A DNA stretch of 64,000 bases from Forficula auricularia (GCA_024734495.1 JALMQS010000075.1:10722757-10786756); one strand, 5' to 3'; shown: positions 1 to 11,680, numbered from the stretch's first letter. Numbers and translations are program-made. Notes: a model not told the origin generated them from the letters alone.

Positions 1-17
1 CATTTTTATATAGATAG

Positions 18-324
18 ATGAAAAAAATGGACTTTTATTTTTTCCGGCTTCTTTGGACATTTATTCATTTGATTTATTCGGCGTGTGATTTTATTAAATT
101 AATATTTTATTATTTTTATAAATTTATTAAAGGACTATTATATGATAAAACATTAGAAAGTGAATTAACAATACTGTCTTCAACAAAAGAGAAATTAGAA
201 AAACTTCCATATCATCTCGTTTTTATTATTGGAAATGAGAAAATTTCTTATCCAGATTTAGCGAAAATAATCTTTTGGTGTTTAGCCGCTGGAATTTCTT
301 ATCTTAGTTTCCATGATCATAAAG
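18..324 (+). CDS. NUS1: NUS1 exon 1
   Basis: Encodes the membrane N-terminus and the first part of the prenyltransferase-like domain. It ends in codon phase 1 at AAAG|GTAAAG after DHK; the split Gly codon is completed by exon 2. Reading on past 324 gives only a short non-conserved tail to a stop at 356. Confidence 0.9.
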
Positions 325-3300
325 GTAAAGAAATTATGATTTATAAAATAAAATAAATGTCAATGTCATATTTCTAGTTAACAAATTAGACAGCTCTGCG
401 ATGAAAAAATTGTTTCAATAATTTCATCAGATTCTTATGGATTTTTGGCTCCTGAATCTGAAAATAAATCTATTTATTGTCTATCATATCTAATTTTTTA
501 AAAACAAGAATTAATAATGCTAAATGTATGGTATAAAGTGGGCTCATCCTATTTTAGCCTGTAAAATTACTTGAATATGACTTTTTGTGTAATTTTTTTA
601 AAATTATATTTACTTATAGGGACATTAAAGAATAAAAAAAAGAAAATAATCAAGTCTTAATTTTTCGAAGGGGTTTGGGGGATTTAAAAGGGAAAAACTA
701 GTAGATATGTAACTCTATTTTGGCCTGTAAAAATACTTGAATATTACTTTGTATAATTTTTTTAAAATTACATTTACTTATAGGCACATTAAAGAATAAA
801 AAAAAAAAGAAAATAATCAAGTCTTAATTTTTGGAAGGGTTTTGGGGGGTTTAAAGGGAAAAACTAGTAGATATGTAACTCTCTATTTTGGCCTGTAAAA
901 ATACTTGTACATGACTTTTTGTATAATTTTTTTAAAATTATATTTACTTATAGGGACATTAAAGAATAAAAAAAAAGAAAATAATCAAGTCTTAATTTTT
1001 GGAAGGATTTTGGGGGGTTAAAGAGGGAAAAACTAGTAGATATGTAACTCTCCATTTTGGCCTGTAAGAATACTTGTTCATGTCTTTTTTTAGAATTTTT
1101 CAAAATTATATTTACTTATAAGAACATTAAATAATTCAATAAAAAAAAAAAAAATAGTAAAATCTTAATTTTGGGGTGAGTTTTGGGGGTTTTAAGAGTG
1201 AAAAACTACACCTTTTCTATGTGTATTTCAGAAAAGGCCAATTGTATTTAAAAATTATCAATTAAATATAAGAAAATCACAATTGTATTTCAAAAAATGT
1301 TGATTGTTTAAAAAGTTGTAGGGAAATAAGGACAATAGCTTATGCAAATATTTTTTATTTTATGCCAACGTTTCGCCAACTTTGTTGACTTCCTCAGGGC
1401 TCAAACAAATTAACTTCTTTGCATATTTGTCATTTTATAAATATTCATTCTTAGCAAACACATATAGGCCAGTCATCGAACAGATTGAAAAAATATATGT
1501 GTTTGCTAAGAATGAATATTTATAAAATGACAAATATGCAAAGAAATTAATTTGTTTGAGCCCTGAAAGTCAACAAAGTTGACGAAACGTTGGCATAAAA
1601 TAAAAATATTTGCATAAGCTATTGTCCTTATTTCCTACAACAACTTATTAATTTAATCGATGGACATAAATAATCAAAATAATTAATTGTTTAGTTATGT
1701 ATGTTTATTTTCTGAAATACAATTGAAAAATTCTGAAATACAACTGAGATTTTCTAATATTCAATTGTAAATTCTGAAATACAATTAGGATTCTCTGAAA
1801 TTAACTTGATATTTTCTTAAATAAAATTGGAAAAGGTGTAGTAGATATGTAACTATAAAAATTCAAGAGAGATATGGTCTATTACTATTTCTGAAGATGA
1901 AGATTATAGATTCTTTGAATAAAAATTTTTCTGCTATCTAACTATGTCAGATATTGTCCATCTCGGAGGTCAAGCCAAGTGCCCGGATTGCATTTTAGAA
2001 ATTTGAAGTTTGTTTAAAAAAGAAATAGGTATAAGGCACTATAAAACTACTAGATGCTTTTAATTTATTTTTTAAAGTAACTATTCAAATTTTTAAAATT
2101 CCATTGATAAAGGGAAAAAATTTTCCGAAACGTTTGGATTTTAAATAAACGGTTTCAGATTGTTTTCTATAAAAGATGTGTATTTATTTATATTTATAAA
2201 ACAATCACTGAAATTGTTTCATCATATATCTATATATAACGAATATATATACATATTTATATTCGTTATAAGTATATATTTAAATGTTTATTTGCATCAA
2301 GCAGAAGACAATCTCATTGATTTCTCTTTATGAAAAAAAAACTTAGGTTTTTTTCTTAATAATTTCTGTCGACGCATTTATGAGTAAAATAAAAAAGAAA
2401 ATACCAAAATCTTAATTTTTGAGTAAGTTAATGCTAACTAAAATTGAATTAAAAAAGTGAAAATTTCAACCTGTACCAAATAATTGGGATAGGTTAGAAT
2501 TTTTCCATACCAATTTCTACCCTGTTTGGACGTAGGAATCAGAATATTACACAAAAATACTAACACATATCAAAAGTTGAATTTCCCAGACTGGTCTTAT
2601 TTTTTAACTCCTTATTGTAAATACATATTATATATGGAGACAAAAATTAATCAGTATTGTATGTTTTGTTTGGTCGATTTCATCAGCTAGTTAGATTTTA
2701 TTATTAGATATAAAACTCTAACCAGTGCACATTAATTATATACAATATCACGTACAGAATAAGAAATAAAAACAAATATATAATAATTAACTATAAAAAT
2801 CCATTTATATTTAAATTAGAATTTTTAAAAATATTTTGAACGTTGATCTATTAAAATATTTTATAATAATATGCGGATTTTGCATTATTCATATATCATA
2901 TATATTTCATCATATATCTACATATAACGAATATATAGGTATGCATATTTATATCGTTATAAGTATTTATTTAAATGTTTATTTTCATCAAGCAAAGGAC
3001 AATCTCATTAATTTCTCTTTATGAAAAAAAAACTTAGGTTTTTTTTAATGAATACAACAAAAAAGAATTTTACTTAGCGAAACAGGTTTTAGGTGAAACA
3101 TGATATTAATTAATAAAGTAAAGGGAGTGTGGTTTCACAGTGAATGAAATAAAACTCAAAGAGGTTTATACAAACTCCATATATTTCGGATTATTAGTCC
3201 ATCATCAGGAGTTTACAGGTTACAAACTGTTTGATGGACTAATAATCCGAAATATATTGAGTTTGTATAAGCCTCTTTGAGTTTTATTTCATTCACTGTG

Positions 3301-6300
3301 AAACTACACTCCTTTACTTTATTAATTAATAAAAAAGAAAATACCAAAATTTTAATTTTTGAGTAAGTTAATGCTGGCTAAAAATGAATTAATCACTGGT
3401 CTTATTTTTTAACTCCTTATTGTAAATACATATTATATATTTAATTGAGTATTCTTAGGAATGGAGACAAAAATTAACCAGTATTGTATGTTTTGTTTGC
3501 TCGATTTCATCAGCATCAGCTAGTTAGATTTTATTATAGATAAAAAACTAATCAGTGCACATTAATTATATACAATATCACGTACAGAATAAGAAATAAG
3601 AACAAATATATAATAACTAAGTATAAAAATCTATTTATATTTAAATTAGAATATTTAAAAATATTTTGAACGTTTATCTATTAAAATAGTTTATAATAAT
3701 GTGCGGATATTGCATTATTTAAAATATTTACATATTCTATCCAAATATTAATTAATTCTATTTTGATTCTTTTGTTTTAGGTATCCTAAAAAAAAACAAA
3801 TATAAACTTTATACTTTAGTAAATAATCTAACTCCAGGATTAAGAGGACAAATTCTTTGGGATTGTGAGCCTAATGGATATATTCGTTCAACAAAAGAGT
3901 TAAATGGTATGATAATATTCATATTAATTAATTTTGTTATTATAATAAATTTATTTATTTTTATATTTTTTAGGGTGTGCAAATATAAAAATACATGTCA
4001 ATTTTTATTGTCATAAAGATGGAAAAAATTCATTAGTAGATTTAACAAAATATATGGCAAGAAATATAAAATCTATCAATAATTGATGAAAAGACTATAG
4101 ATCAACTATTACATAATAAATATTCAATTCCTGAACCAGAACTTGCAATTTTTTGTGGAAATACCTGTTCTACTTATTCATTTTTACCTTGGCATATAAG
4201 ACTAACAGAATTTTTGTAAGTAGATTATAAGTGTAATTTATTTTATAAAATAAGACCGCTATAGGTTTCCGGAATGTTATTTCTAGAGAAGAGACGGAAA
4301 ATCATTCAATATTTTAAATTAAATATTACTTATATATAATTTATAAATAAAAAAAATAATTATATATTAAAAATGCATCATCTGCAAAATTACTATTGGA
4401 AAATACTAAATTTTATACATACAGGGTAATTCACACCAAGTGTGACTGAGATATTGTTGGGGAGATCATTTTAAGGTAGTTGTTTCACCATATGGGTTTT
4501 CTTAGGATTTTTTTGAAATTTAGAGAGATTATTATTTAAATACTTCTGCATCTATTGGTGGCAAAACGAAATTTATGAACAATTTAGTTCCGGAGATATT
4601 AAATTACAAAGATAGATTTTTTCAGACTCTTATACATTCCACTTTATATGATATTGAAAAGTTTACATACATATCTATATATATATATATATAAAATTAA
4701 GGTTTTGTTTGTACATTGCTCCAAATCACGCCAAATTTTGGTTGCACACGTTTCAAGCTAAGTTATGAACGAAAACACCCTCAACAAAATTCCTCTCTGT
4801 CTGTATGTCTGTCTGTTTCAGTGGTTTTCGAAAAGTTGCTCACGATTCACGTAAAAACGGCTGAAGGGATTATTATGAAATTTCATATTTACATCAGATG
4901 TCTTCTAACTTACGTTTTTAGCTATATAACGTTTTGATATTTTCACCCCAGAAGGGGGTTTGGGGGGGCACGAATGAAAATTATCAAATAACTCCTAAAC
5001 TATTAACCCTACGGCAAATTTAATGATGAACAAAGTTGTAGGGGATGTGATTTCTGACAACTTATGTTTAAAAAAATTTCCCCAAAAAACCACCCAAAAA
5101 GGGGCGGGGGGGAGGGTGAAAAAATGTAAATTCTTGCCCTTGGAGCAAACTCAACCAAATTTTGTATACATAATCTCTGGGCCTCTAAGAGAGCTAGAAA
5201 CGCAAAAACTAACCACCCAAAATGGGGAGGGGTGTCAAAAAATGAAAATTCTTTCTCTTGGGCCAAACTCAACCAAATTTTGTATACATAATCTGTGGGT
5301 CACTAGAAGGCTAGAAATGAAAAAACTGGGTGCGGAGGGTGGGTTGGGGGGTGGGGTGAGGAGTGAGGCGGAGTAGTGTGTGGGTGCTGGGTTTGGAGTC
5401 CAGGTAGCATAGCGGGGGTGGGGTCCAGGGGTCTAGGCGGGGGTGTGGTGCGCAGGGTTGGAGGGCACGGGGTGGGGTCCGGAGTGGATGGGGTGCGGGG
5501 TCCGAGGTGGGTGGGGTGCGGGGGGTTGGGGGGGTGGTTGAGGTGGGTTTAGGTGGGGGGGGGGGTTTCTGAGAGGCTGGGGTCCAGGGGGCGTGCCCCT
5601 GGCTAAGCAAGAGGGCCGCCGAAGGCGGCCTTGCAGCTAGTTTAATTATAATTAAGAAACTCTTCTTACCATTGTTATAAAAAACTAAACCAACATTAAA
5701 CAATAACTAATACAACAATTTTAATTCATAGTTACAACACAGTTTCTGAGATAATAATGGATTAATAATGAAACATTTAGACTAAAAACAAGCTGGCAAC
5801 AACGCATTTATTTAACCTAAAAAGTGGGTTAACTTTTTTGACCTTTTTTCGCTTCAGCCATTGTCGCAACAGCTTTCAATCGCTTATCAAGAACTTTTTG
5901 TTTTATAAATCTTCCTTTATAATGTATTTTATCTGACATTTCTATGATAAAATATATACAAGCTCGGACAGTGTTGCCAGATTTGTCAAACGAGCACGGG
6001 CTTGGCTAGTAGTGGTACATAAACAGCAAAAAGTTTTGTGAGAAATATGAATCCTTATTGTCTGTTCTATATACTCTAGCATTAACTTTGTGCTAATATT
6101 GTCGCGAAACAACTACCTTAAGCGTAAAATCTTCTATGAACATGGGTTCTCTTTCAATACCTTACTAAAATTTGATTTAGAAATAAGTACAAGCATTTAA
6201 TATCTATTTAATAATGAAAACAACAGATAATTGATATTAATTGTTATTTAAATACAGAATATAACACCTTTGAGGTCAACTAAAGGACTTCATTTACGCA

Positions 6301-8747
6301 GTGTTAAAATAAACACTTGCGAAAAGTTGCCACAATGAAAATAGATGCTGCCATTCGAATTCATAACAAAAATCTGATAGAACTGGTTTATGGCCCATTG
6401 ATGCGCAGGTGTCAAGCTTGAATATGATCTTAAGGAGTACATTTTGAACAGTTTTTGTGAGCATTAATTTTGTTATCAAAATAATCATTAATATTAATTA
6501 TCTGTTGTTTTAATTGATAAATAGATATTAAATGCTTGTACATATTTCTAAATCAATTTTTGATCAACTGTGGTTTTGATTGAAAAGATTTTGTTTTGCT
6601 AGAGTTTAGCAGAGTTAAAATATTACTAATTAAAAAACTGACTGATGATGAAGGTGAAACATTCTAAACTATAGTCTCTAACGAATATCTTTATATACGG
6701 TATATATGATTATTTGCATCAAGCAGAGGGCAATCTCATTGATTTCTCTTTATGAATTTTAGTTCTGGGATTTAAATAGATCCTAGGTTCCTATAACATT
6801 TTATTCTTAAAATAACCTCTCCCCAACAATTTCCCAAAGTTTAACACTCGTGAATCACCCTGTAAATTATAGGGTTAAAAGGGTATTTGAAAACTTAGGA
6901 GGGAGTAACGCCACCAGGGGCTATCCATGTCGTCCATGCTAAAAGAAAATTTAATTTTTGAAATAATATAGTTGAGTTAAATAAAAAGATAATTTTTGAT
7001 AGGGACTGTGTACTCGATTATGATGAATTGTATGATTGATTCAATGAACTTTTAAAAAACAAAGATTTACCAAAAATAATAAATTAAAATTAATTTTTAT
7101 CCAAATTAATAATTTTTAAGGTTCCAACTAACATAAAACAGGACTCTATTACTGTCTCTATAATGTCCGTTTGTGAGCGCATTCTAGTTCGTAGGCTAAA
7201 TAAGATACCAAATCGAAATTTATAAGTTTTAAAATTTAAATCGGATGATCATTTTGGAGAGGGTCGAATTTTTTGTAGGGTTGAAAATTGAAAATATTTG
7301 TTTGGTCCATGGAGTGGGATATTCTAATAAGGCCTTATTAAACAAAATAAGGCTGATTTTTTTTTATTTTTTCGAATTCGCCCACTGATCGTGAAATTAG
7401 AAAATTAATTAAAACATTTTATCTTGACTTTTCATCTCTTTTTGAAAGAATACTGGATGTTTTTATTTTCTCTCAGTATCCTCTAAAAATTTCTAAATGT
7501 TTTATCAAAAATTTTAATAAAACTACTAAGTCCAAGTCAGACTCACATGTCGAGGGTTCCGTACCTAATATAAATATATACATAATATAACTAGCTGAAT
7601 GGGCCTTCTCGCTCCCTGAATTCAATACTTCGGTCCGCTCAGAGACTGGCAGGTAGCAGAAAAATTATTAAATTTTTCAAATTACTTGTGATATCATATT
7701 CTTTCTTATTTGCTGTCTTTCATAAAGAGAGAATTAATTAATTTTAAGAATTTTAATTTAACTACTTGATTGAAATTTGGCTGGTACAAAAATCACATAA
7801 GAATGGCCACTTTAGGATCCCACACATCATTTTAAAGCAAAATAAAATAAAGATAAGAGTAAATAGATATTTTATTTAATATGGATTTACTATGAGTTAA
7901 GGATACTGGGTCACTTATTTCACATTAAAATTAAAAATTAAAAGATATAAAATTTTTTTTTTTTTTTTCAATATATATATTTCGGGCTATCAACCCATCT
8001 TCAGGAAATACAGAAGGTAACAGTTACCTTCTGTATTTCCTGAAGATGGGTTGATAGCCCGAAATATATATATTGAAAAAAAAAAATTTTATATCTTTTA
8101 ATTTTTTAATTTTAATGTGAAATAAGTGACCCAGTATCCTTAACTCATAGTAAATCCATATTAAATAAAATATCTATTTACTCTTATCTTTTATTAAAGA
8201 TGTTTCACCTTGCACCAACACCACAATCTCTACTGATTAGCAAAATAAATGTAAATAATCAAGCTTAATTCTCTTTAAAAAGATTTTTACAAGGATACCT
8301 CACACCCTATAATTTTTTTTTTACTTTTCTCAGCCAACCCTAAAAAAAATACTGGAATAAGTACTCTTTAAAAGATTCGAATGAATTTCCATTAAAAAAA
8401 TAAGATGATAAATCGACCATGCTTTCTGTAATGGAAATTTTGGTTGATATGGTCTATCTTTTTATTATAATATATATTCTCTTTTTATTATATAATAACT
8501 TTTAATCTTGAAAATAGTATATTTAGCAATAATTTATAAGGAAGCCATATATTAGAAAAAACTACATATTTATTTGTATAATTGGCTGCCTCATAAATTA
8601 TTGCTCCATATCAACATTTTCATCAAACCATACTTATAGAAAATTATTTTTTTCAGACAATTGAAATCTCATCATGATGTTCAAGTTTTTGAATTTATTT
8701 CCATATTGGAAAGATACTCCAAATGTCACAAACGATTTGGAACATAA
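18..8747 (+). CDS. NUS1: NUS1 / Nogo-B receptor gene, 4 exons (exons 18-324, 3781-3906, 3974-4215, 8657-8747)
   Basis: Non-catalytic subunit of the cis-prenyltransferase that makes dehydrodolichyl diphosphate at the ER membrane. Seen: a hydrophobic N-terminus (about residues 4-40), then LPYHLVFIIGNE, WCLAAGISYLS and DHKG in exon 1, which follow the cis-prenyltransferase-like fold of NUS1. Exon 3 holds the family hallmark FLPWHIRLTEF. Exon 4 ends in RYSKCHKRFGT-stop, the C-terminal RxG motif needed for complex activity. Splice phases are 1, 1, 2 with GT-AG borders. Total is about 254 aa; human NUS1 is 293 aa. An in-frame TAG at 15-17 limits the start to Met 18 or Met 27; Met 27 has the better context. 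Exon 3 switches frame near 4078-4086 (TGA at 4084), so the copy is either slightly broken or carries a sequencing error. Introns 1 and 3 are full of repeats; intron 2 is 67 nt. Confidence 0.9.
541..1215. repeat. tandem repeat, about 170-bp unit, nearly 4 copies, in NUS1 intron 1
   Basis: Units start near 541, 713, 885 and 1047. Each runs from 'TTTTGGCCTGTAAAAATACTTG' type sequence through 'GGGACATTAAAGAATAAA' to 'AAAAACTAGTAGATATGTAA'. Copies differ by point changes and A-run length. The first unit and its left flank resemble 57880-58340, so the array grew from a dispersed repeat. Confidence 0.8.
1310..1650. repeat. Penelope-type hairpin (inverted repeat, arms about 150 bp)
   Basis: The left arm from 'AAGTTGTAGGGAAATAAGG' is mirrored by 'CCTTATTTCCTACAACAACTT' on the right. 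Each arm contains a hammerhead-like core; the left one (minus strand) is intact, while the right one has lost two core bases (CTGAAAG). A short unmatched centre lies near 1460-1490. Confidence 0.8.
1367..1397 (-). ncRNA. hammerhead-like ribozyme core (left arm)
   Basis: Minus strand reads CTGAGGA, one extra A, stem II GTCAAC/GTTGGC with an AAA loop, then GAAACGTT. Six stem II pairs (one G-U). Stem III is reduced to about two pairs, as in Penelope-associated hammerheads that act as dimers. Confidence 0.6.
2205..3735. repeat. direct duplication of a dispersed repeat (2205-2885 and 2875-3735) in NUS1 intron 1
   Basis: Long blocks occur twice in the same order: 'CATCAAGCAGAAGACAATCTC' (2297, 2988), 'ATACCAAAATCTTAATTTTTG' (2400, 3343) and 'GGTCTTATTTTTTAACTCC' (2594, 3394). 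The second copy is lengthened by a Penelope-type hairpin. Confidence 0.75.
3104..3330. repeat. Penelope-type hairpin (arms about 105 bp)
   Basis: Arms run from 'ATTAATTAATAAAGTAAAGG' to its mirror at 3330. The left arm (minus) has CTGATGA-T-GGA...TCC-GAAA at 3184-3208. The right arm is degenerate (CTGTTTGATGG). Confidence 0.75.
3781..3906 (+). CDS. NUS1: NUS1 exon 2
   Basis: Acceptor TTGTTTTAG at 3780, donor G|GTATGA at 3907. Encodes ILKKNKYKLYTLVNN..., continuing DHKG as in the family pattern DHxGIxKxN. Ends in phase 1. Confidence 0.85.
3974..4215 (+). CDS. NUS1: NUS1 exon 3 (with frameshift)
   Basis: Acceptor TTTTTTAG, donor TT|GTAAGT. The first third reads in the expected phase and hits TGA at 4084-4086. 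From 4082 a frame shifted by one carries IIDEKTIDQLL... and FLPWHIRLTEF to the donor, and that frame is the one that joins exon 4. One extra base (or two missing) near 4075-4085 explains it. Confidence 0.85.
4674..5640 (+). mobile_element. Helitron (non-autonomous) inside TTAA copy 1
   Basis: Starts TCTATATATATA and ends in the hairpin GGCCGCCGAAGGCGGCC, a short spacer and CTAG, then T. It sits precisely between A and T. Copies 2 and 4 of the host repeat lack it and read straight across the joint (ACATACATA with TTTAATTATAATT). The ORFs inside it are non-coding shadows. Confidence 0.85.
5326..5620 (+). repeat. G-rich minisatellite-like tract
   Basis: The + strand is dominated by runs of 2-10 G separated by GT/GA/GC words, with almost no C. 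It contains many possible G-quadruplex sets. It lies near the Helitron 3' end and recurs, C-rich on the + strand, at 23275-23625. Confidence 0.8.
7980..8004 (-). ncRNA. hammerhead-like ribozyme core
   Basis: Minus strand CTGAAGA-T, stem II GGGT/GCCC, GAAA followed by TATAT. It mirrors the + strand core 36 bases away. Confidence 0.55.
8040..8064 (+). ncRNA. hammerhead-like ribozyme core
   Basis: CTGAAGA-T, stem II GGGT/GCCC with a five-base loop, then GAAA and an AT-only stem III candidate. Same family as the cores at 7980 and 20072. Confidence 0.55.
8657..8747 (+). CDS. NUS1: NUS1 exon 4 (C-terminal, RxG motif)
   Basis: Acceptor TTTTTTTCAG. The phase-2 junction gives LTEF-LQLKSHHDVQVFEF... 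and ends CHKRFGT-stop. This aligns with the family end (YxxCxxRxGK). It is a short exon 4.4 kb from exon 3, behind a Helitron-bearing TTAA element and a long hairpin. Confidence 0.85.
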
Positions 8748-9384
8748 TTTAAATTGTTATCTGTGTAAAAAAAGCATTTATTATTATATTTTTTGTTTTA
8801 TTTATTAGAATCGATTTCTATTTAATTAAATACAAAACAATCCAGTCGATTTATATGAATATATTTATTATTCCTATCCTGGTGAAAAAAACTAATATTT
8901 CTTATTGTGCAATTAGCTCTAGAAAGGATATAATCATTTTATATATACTTAATATTTTAAATATTTTATATGTAAAATCTATAAATTTAAGATATATTTT
9001 TTAAAATTATAAATAAATAAATAAATAAGATGATCAAAATTTTAAATTTCATTAATAATTTTGTATATAATACTAAGAAATGTTCCGTTTAAATTTTTGA
9101 AGATTTTTTTTTATTTTATATATAAAATTTATCATTTGATAAATGAAAGTTTCTTTTTTTAAATACTTTTATTTTGAAAATTTGTTTCTATTTACAAAGA
9201 TTTATATGGTTTTAAAAGAATAATAGAACTTTTCATAAGAGATATGGATATATTTATTTTCAAATACATCTTCCTTCAAAACACTAGTATAATAAATATA
9301 TTAAGATAAGTTTTTATTCTAGGCATATAAGCCATTATAATCATTGGCGGATTATTCCACAAGCTTCTAACATTGGGTTGTACT
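8748..9384. other. NUS1 downstream region
   Basis: AT-rich 3' flank. Candidate poly(A) signals (AATAAATAAATAAATAA) lie near 9009-9027. No gene, clear repeat or RNA is seen otherwise. Confidence 0.5.
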
Positions 9385-9635
9385 CAGGCACGTAGGTATA
9401 TATTTTTTAAGATGGGTTTCGGTGGCTGAGCAACTGATTTGTTCAGGTAGGTATCTTATTTCCCCATACCCCGAAATAGGTAAAACAAAAGTGAAATGGT
9501 TTTCTAATATTCAAAACTCATACAGAGCTATGTAGTGATAGGATGTGGTTCGAAAATAAAATAAAAATTTAACTGTTAAATGTATGGGGGGGGGGGGGGG
9601 TTTAGGGGTTGAACCCCCACTTACCTACGTGCCTG
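9385..9635. mobile_element. hAT-like MITE, 251 bp
   Basis: Terminal inverted repeats CAGGCACGTAGGTA / TACCTACGTGCCTG. The flanking 8-mers GTTGTACT and GTTGTTTT match at 6 of 8 positions, as an aged hAT target duplication would. The inside is non-coding, with a 15-base G run near 9586. Confidence 0.65.
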
Positions 9636-10035
9636 GTTGTTTTGGGTACAATACACAATCCATGTCGTTGAAAATGCTCAGAATTAGACTAATTTGATTT
9701 TGTGCTGGTGGTGACGCCGGCATATAATCAAATTAATCCTGACAGACATAGCCATGTGAATGGATTATGAAACGCAATATAACCGTAATAAATATTAAAT
9801 ATTTTATTTGTATCAGAAATATTTTCTATAGAGACAGACTGGCAGTATTCAATGATAAATTGATGAAAAAGGCCCAAGATGATGAAAACCACAGATCCCG
9901 AATAAAATAATTTATTAATTTATAGAAATTTTAAAGCTTTTCTTTTTTCCAACTTTTTAAATTTAAAGAAATATTTAATATGTTTAAATATCGGTTATTA
10001 TTTAAGAAATTTTGATAAATTTGTTTCTCCATGCC

Positions 10036-10072
10036 GACATTGTTTCAGAGAACATCGATTTTCCATCTTCAG
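10036..10072 (-). ncRNA. solitary degenerate hammerhead-like core
   Basis: Minus strand CTGAAGA-T, a weak stem II (GGAA/UUCU), GAAAC and TGTC. No mirrored arm is nearby, and the Helitron at 10082 begins directly beside it, so the partner arm may have been lost. Confidence 0.35.
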
Positions 10073-10081
10073 GTCCTTTAA

Positions 10082-10650
10082 TCTATATATATAAATTTGG
10101 ATGTTTGTTGGTCTGTCTGACGTTAATGGACTGACGCCATTTGTCTGATTGAGATGAAATTTTATACACATTATTTTTTCACGTTTGCGGATCGCACTGA
10201 TTTAGTATCATCAATTTAAAATCAATTTAATTTTTCAATTTTATTCACAGCCCCTAAAATAAATATGAATAAATAGATTTTTGTTATAATAAGAATAGAG
10301 AGAGAACAAAAGAAGGGTTCTATTTAGATCTTTTCAGACCTATTCCTTCAGAAAAGGGTAGATGGGTTGTTTACTTGCCCTTTTATATTTATGAAAATTT
10401 TTTAAGCATTATTCGATTTAGTTTATTTGCATTTTAATAAACGAATATTTTCAAAGAAGTGGAATCTTTCTTTAAATGGTCAAAGTCACCCAAGAAATCC
10501 CTATATATATAAAAATAAAAAACAATTTATATAAAAGGTAATCAATTTTGGACAGCTAATACTTCAATCCCAAGACGCCGCCCGCCAGGCCACCCCGCCC
10601 GGAGGGCCTAGCTGGGACAGGGGTGCCGGAGGCACGCCGGGTACAGCTAG
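10082..10650 (+). mobile_element. Helitron (non-autonomous), 569 bp
   Basis: Starts TCTATATATATAAATTTGG after an A and continues into a TTGTTGGTCTGTCTGACG-type 5' region. Ends in a GC-rich block with the hairpin GTGCCGGAGGCAC, then CTAG before T. There is no Rep/helicase. Confidence 0.75.
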
Positions 10651-11680
10651 TACAATATAAACAAGAAAAGTGGATTAATGAGCATATATAATAATACAAA
10701 CAAGAAAAACATTTAAGAATTATTTACTTTCAATTTATTAAAACATCATTTTCATCATCTAAAAAATCGACTTTTGAGAAGACCTTCCCTCTCTCCTTCA
10801 GGGTTTAAAATCTCTTTCTCGTTTCCTTTAACAAGTCAAGCAAAAGCATAGTTAAAGAAGACTAGAATGAGGTTCCTTCATTGATCTTTTAAAACTCCTC
10901 CGAAACGTCGGGTTATTAAAGAGGATGAAAATGGCGTTCTAATAAATTGCTTTATTTGGAATTCGTGGTTTTCCTTATCCTTGGGCTGTATTTCCATCAA
11001 TTCAGCATATTTTATTTGTTTTAATAAAGATTCGTTTGTCATTTACTTTCATCGAACAATAATTTTATGCCACGCCTTCGAAATTATACTCTGTAACAAA
11101 TAAAATTTTATGTACTTATATAAAAGTGTGTTTATTTACATCAAGCACAGTACAACTTCTACTGTGCATCAAGCAGATCAGATCATTGATTTTCTCTTAA
11201 AAATCAACAATTTTGCCACTGTTGGCAAGAAATCTTTTCAATGTTTAATAAAATCCTAAAAAACTATTCAACAGTACCCCACTCGATTAGTGAATTTTTT
11301 TAATTATTTTATTTTATAACAAACAAAATAATTTTTGTCAAAAAGACTCTCACTAATTAATTAGAAGGGTTGCAAAATTACAAGATAATAATGTTCGATC
11401 AGATTAAAAAGACATATTCAACAGTAAGCTGTACTATTTTTTATTTAATTTCTTTTTAGTGAGCTGAAAAATGTCTCCAAACAAGTTTTCTGAAATTTCC
11501 TAAGAGGAATCATAATGTCAGCTTTTAAGACTATTGACATCTGAAAATAAAATGGATTCATTTTCAAATTTAGATTTTTTATAAACATGGACGTTTGGAT
11601 CACTATTTCTTGTATAAAATGTTTGTGATATTGTGTTCAACTTATTTATTAAAGAGATTATAGTGACGCATTGGCTGATA
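10651..11680. other. repeat-derived spacer with decayed Penelope fragments
   Basis: 10780-10910 holds worn pieces of the hairpin family seen at 14315 (CCTTCAGGG near 10800, CTCCGAAACGTCGGG near 10880). 11132-11200 has the 'GTTTATTTACATCAAGCA' word found in many Penelope-related loci here. No gene is seen. Confidence 0.45.
11645..11650 (-). promoter_or_regulatory. candidate poly(A) signal of the Myb/SANT gene
   Basis: AATAAA on the minus strand, about 30 nt past the stop codon at 11681-11683. Confidence 0.4.

Larger units (their letters stand above)
4475..6117. mobile_element. TTAA-flanked element, copy 1, with a Helitron inside
   Basis: TTAA duplications lie at 4471-4474 and 6118-6121. Terminal inverted repeats are GGTAGTTGTTTCACC and its mirror (...GCGAAACAACTACC). 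The element body matches copies at 12356-13070 and 33616-34328. No transposase is encoded. TTAA duplication suggests piggyBac-type mobilisation, but the ends do not match the usual piggyBac CCY start, so the superfamily is open. Confidence 0.8.
7850..8193. repeat. Penelope-type hairpin (arms about 160 bp)
   Basis: Near-perfect inverted repeat centred at about 8020, with a CAG/TTACC-type spacer of only a few bases. A tail 'GTTTCACCTTGCACCAACACC' follows the right arm and also follows the hairpins at 20172 and 33010, so these three form one family. Confidence 0.85.

Noticed and set aside
5009..5703. Several ORFs of 87-130 aa in the G-rich Helitron part
   Set aside because: Both strands are open only because of base bias (Pro/Gly runs); the same happens at 23196-23642.
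7003..7060. Frame VLDYDELYD...FNELLKNK as a possible last NUS1 exon
   Set aside because: It resembles the family only loosely, contains a stop, and its DNA matches the LINE 3' end at 62474-62510 (AGGACTGTATACTCGATGATG). A far better last exon was found at 8657-8747.
7121..7225. VPTNIKQDS...CERILVRR after an AG as a NUS1 exon
   Set aside because: The splice phase is wrong for exon 3 and the text looks like a dispersed TGTCTCTATAATGTCCGTTTG repeat.
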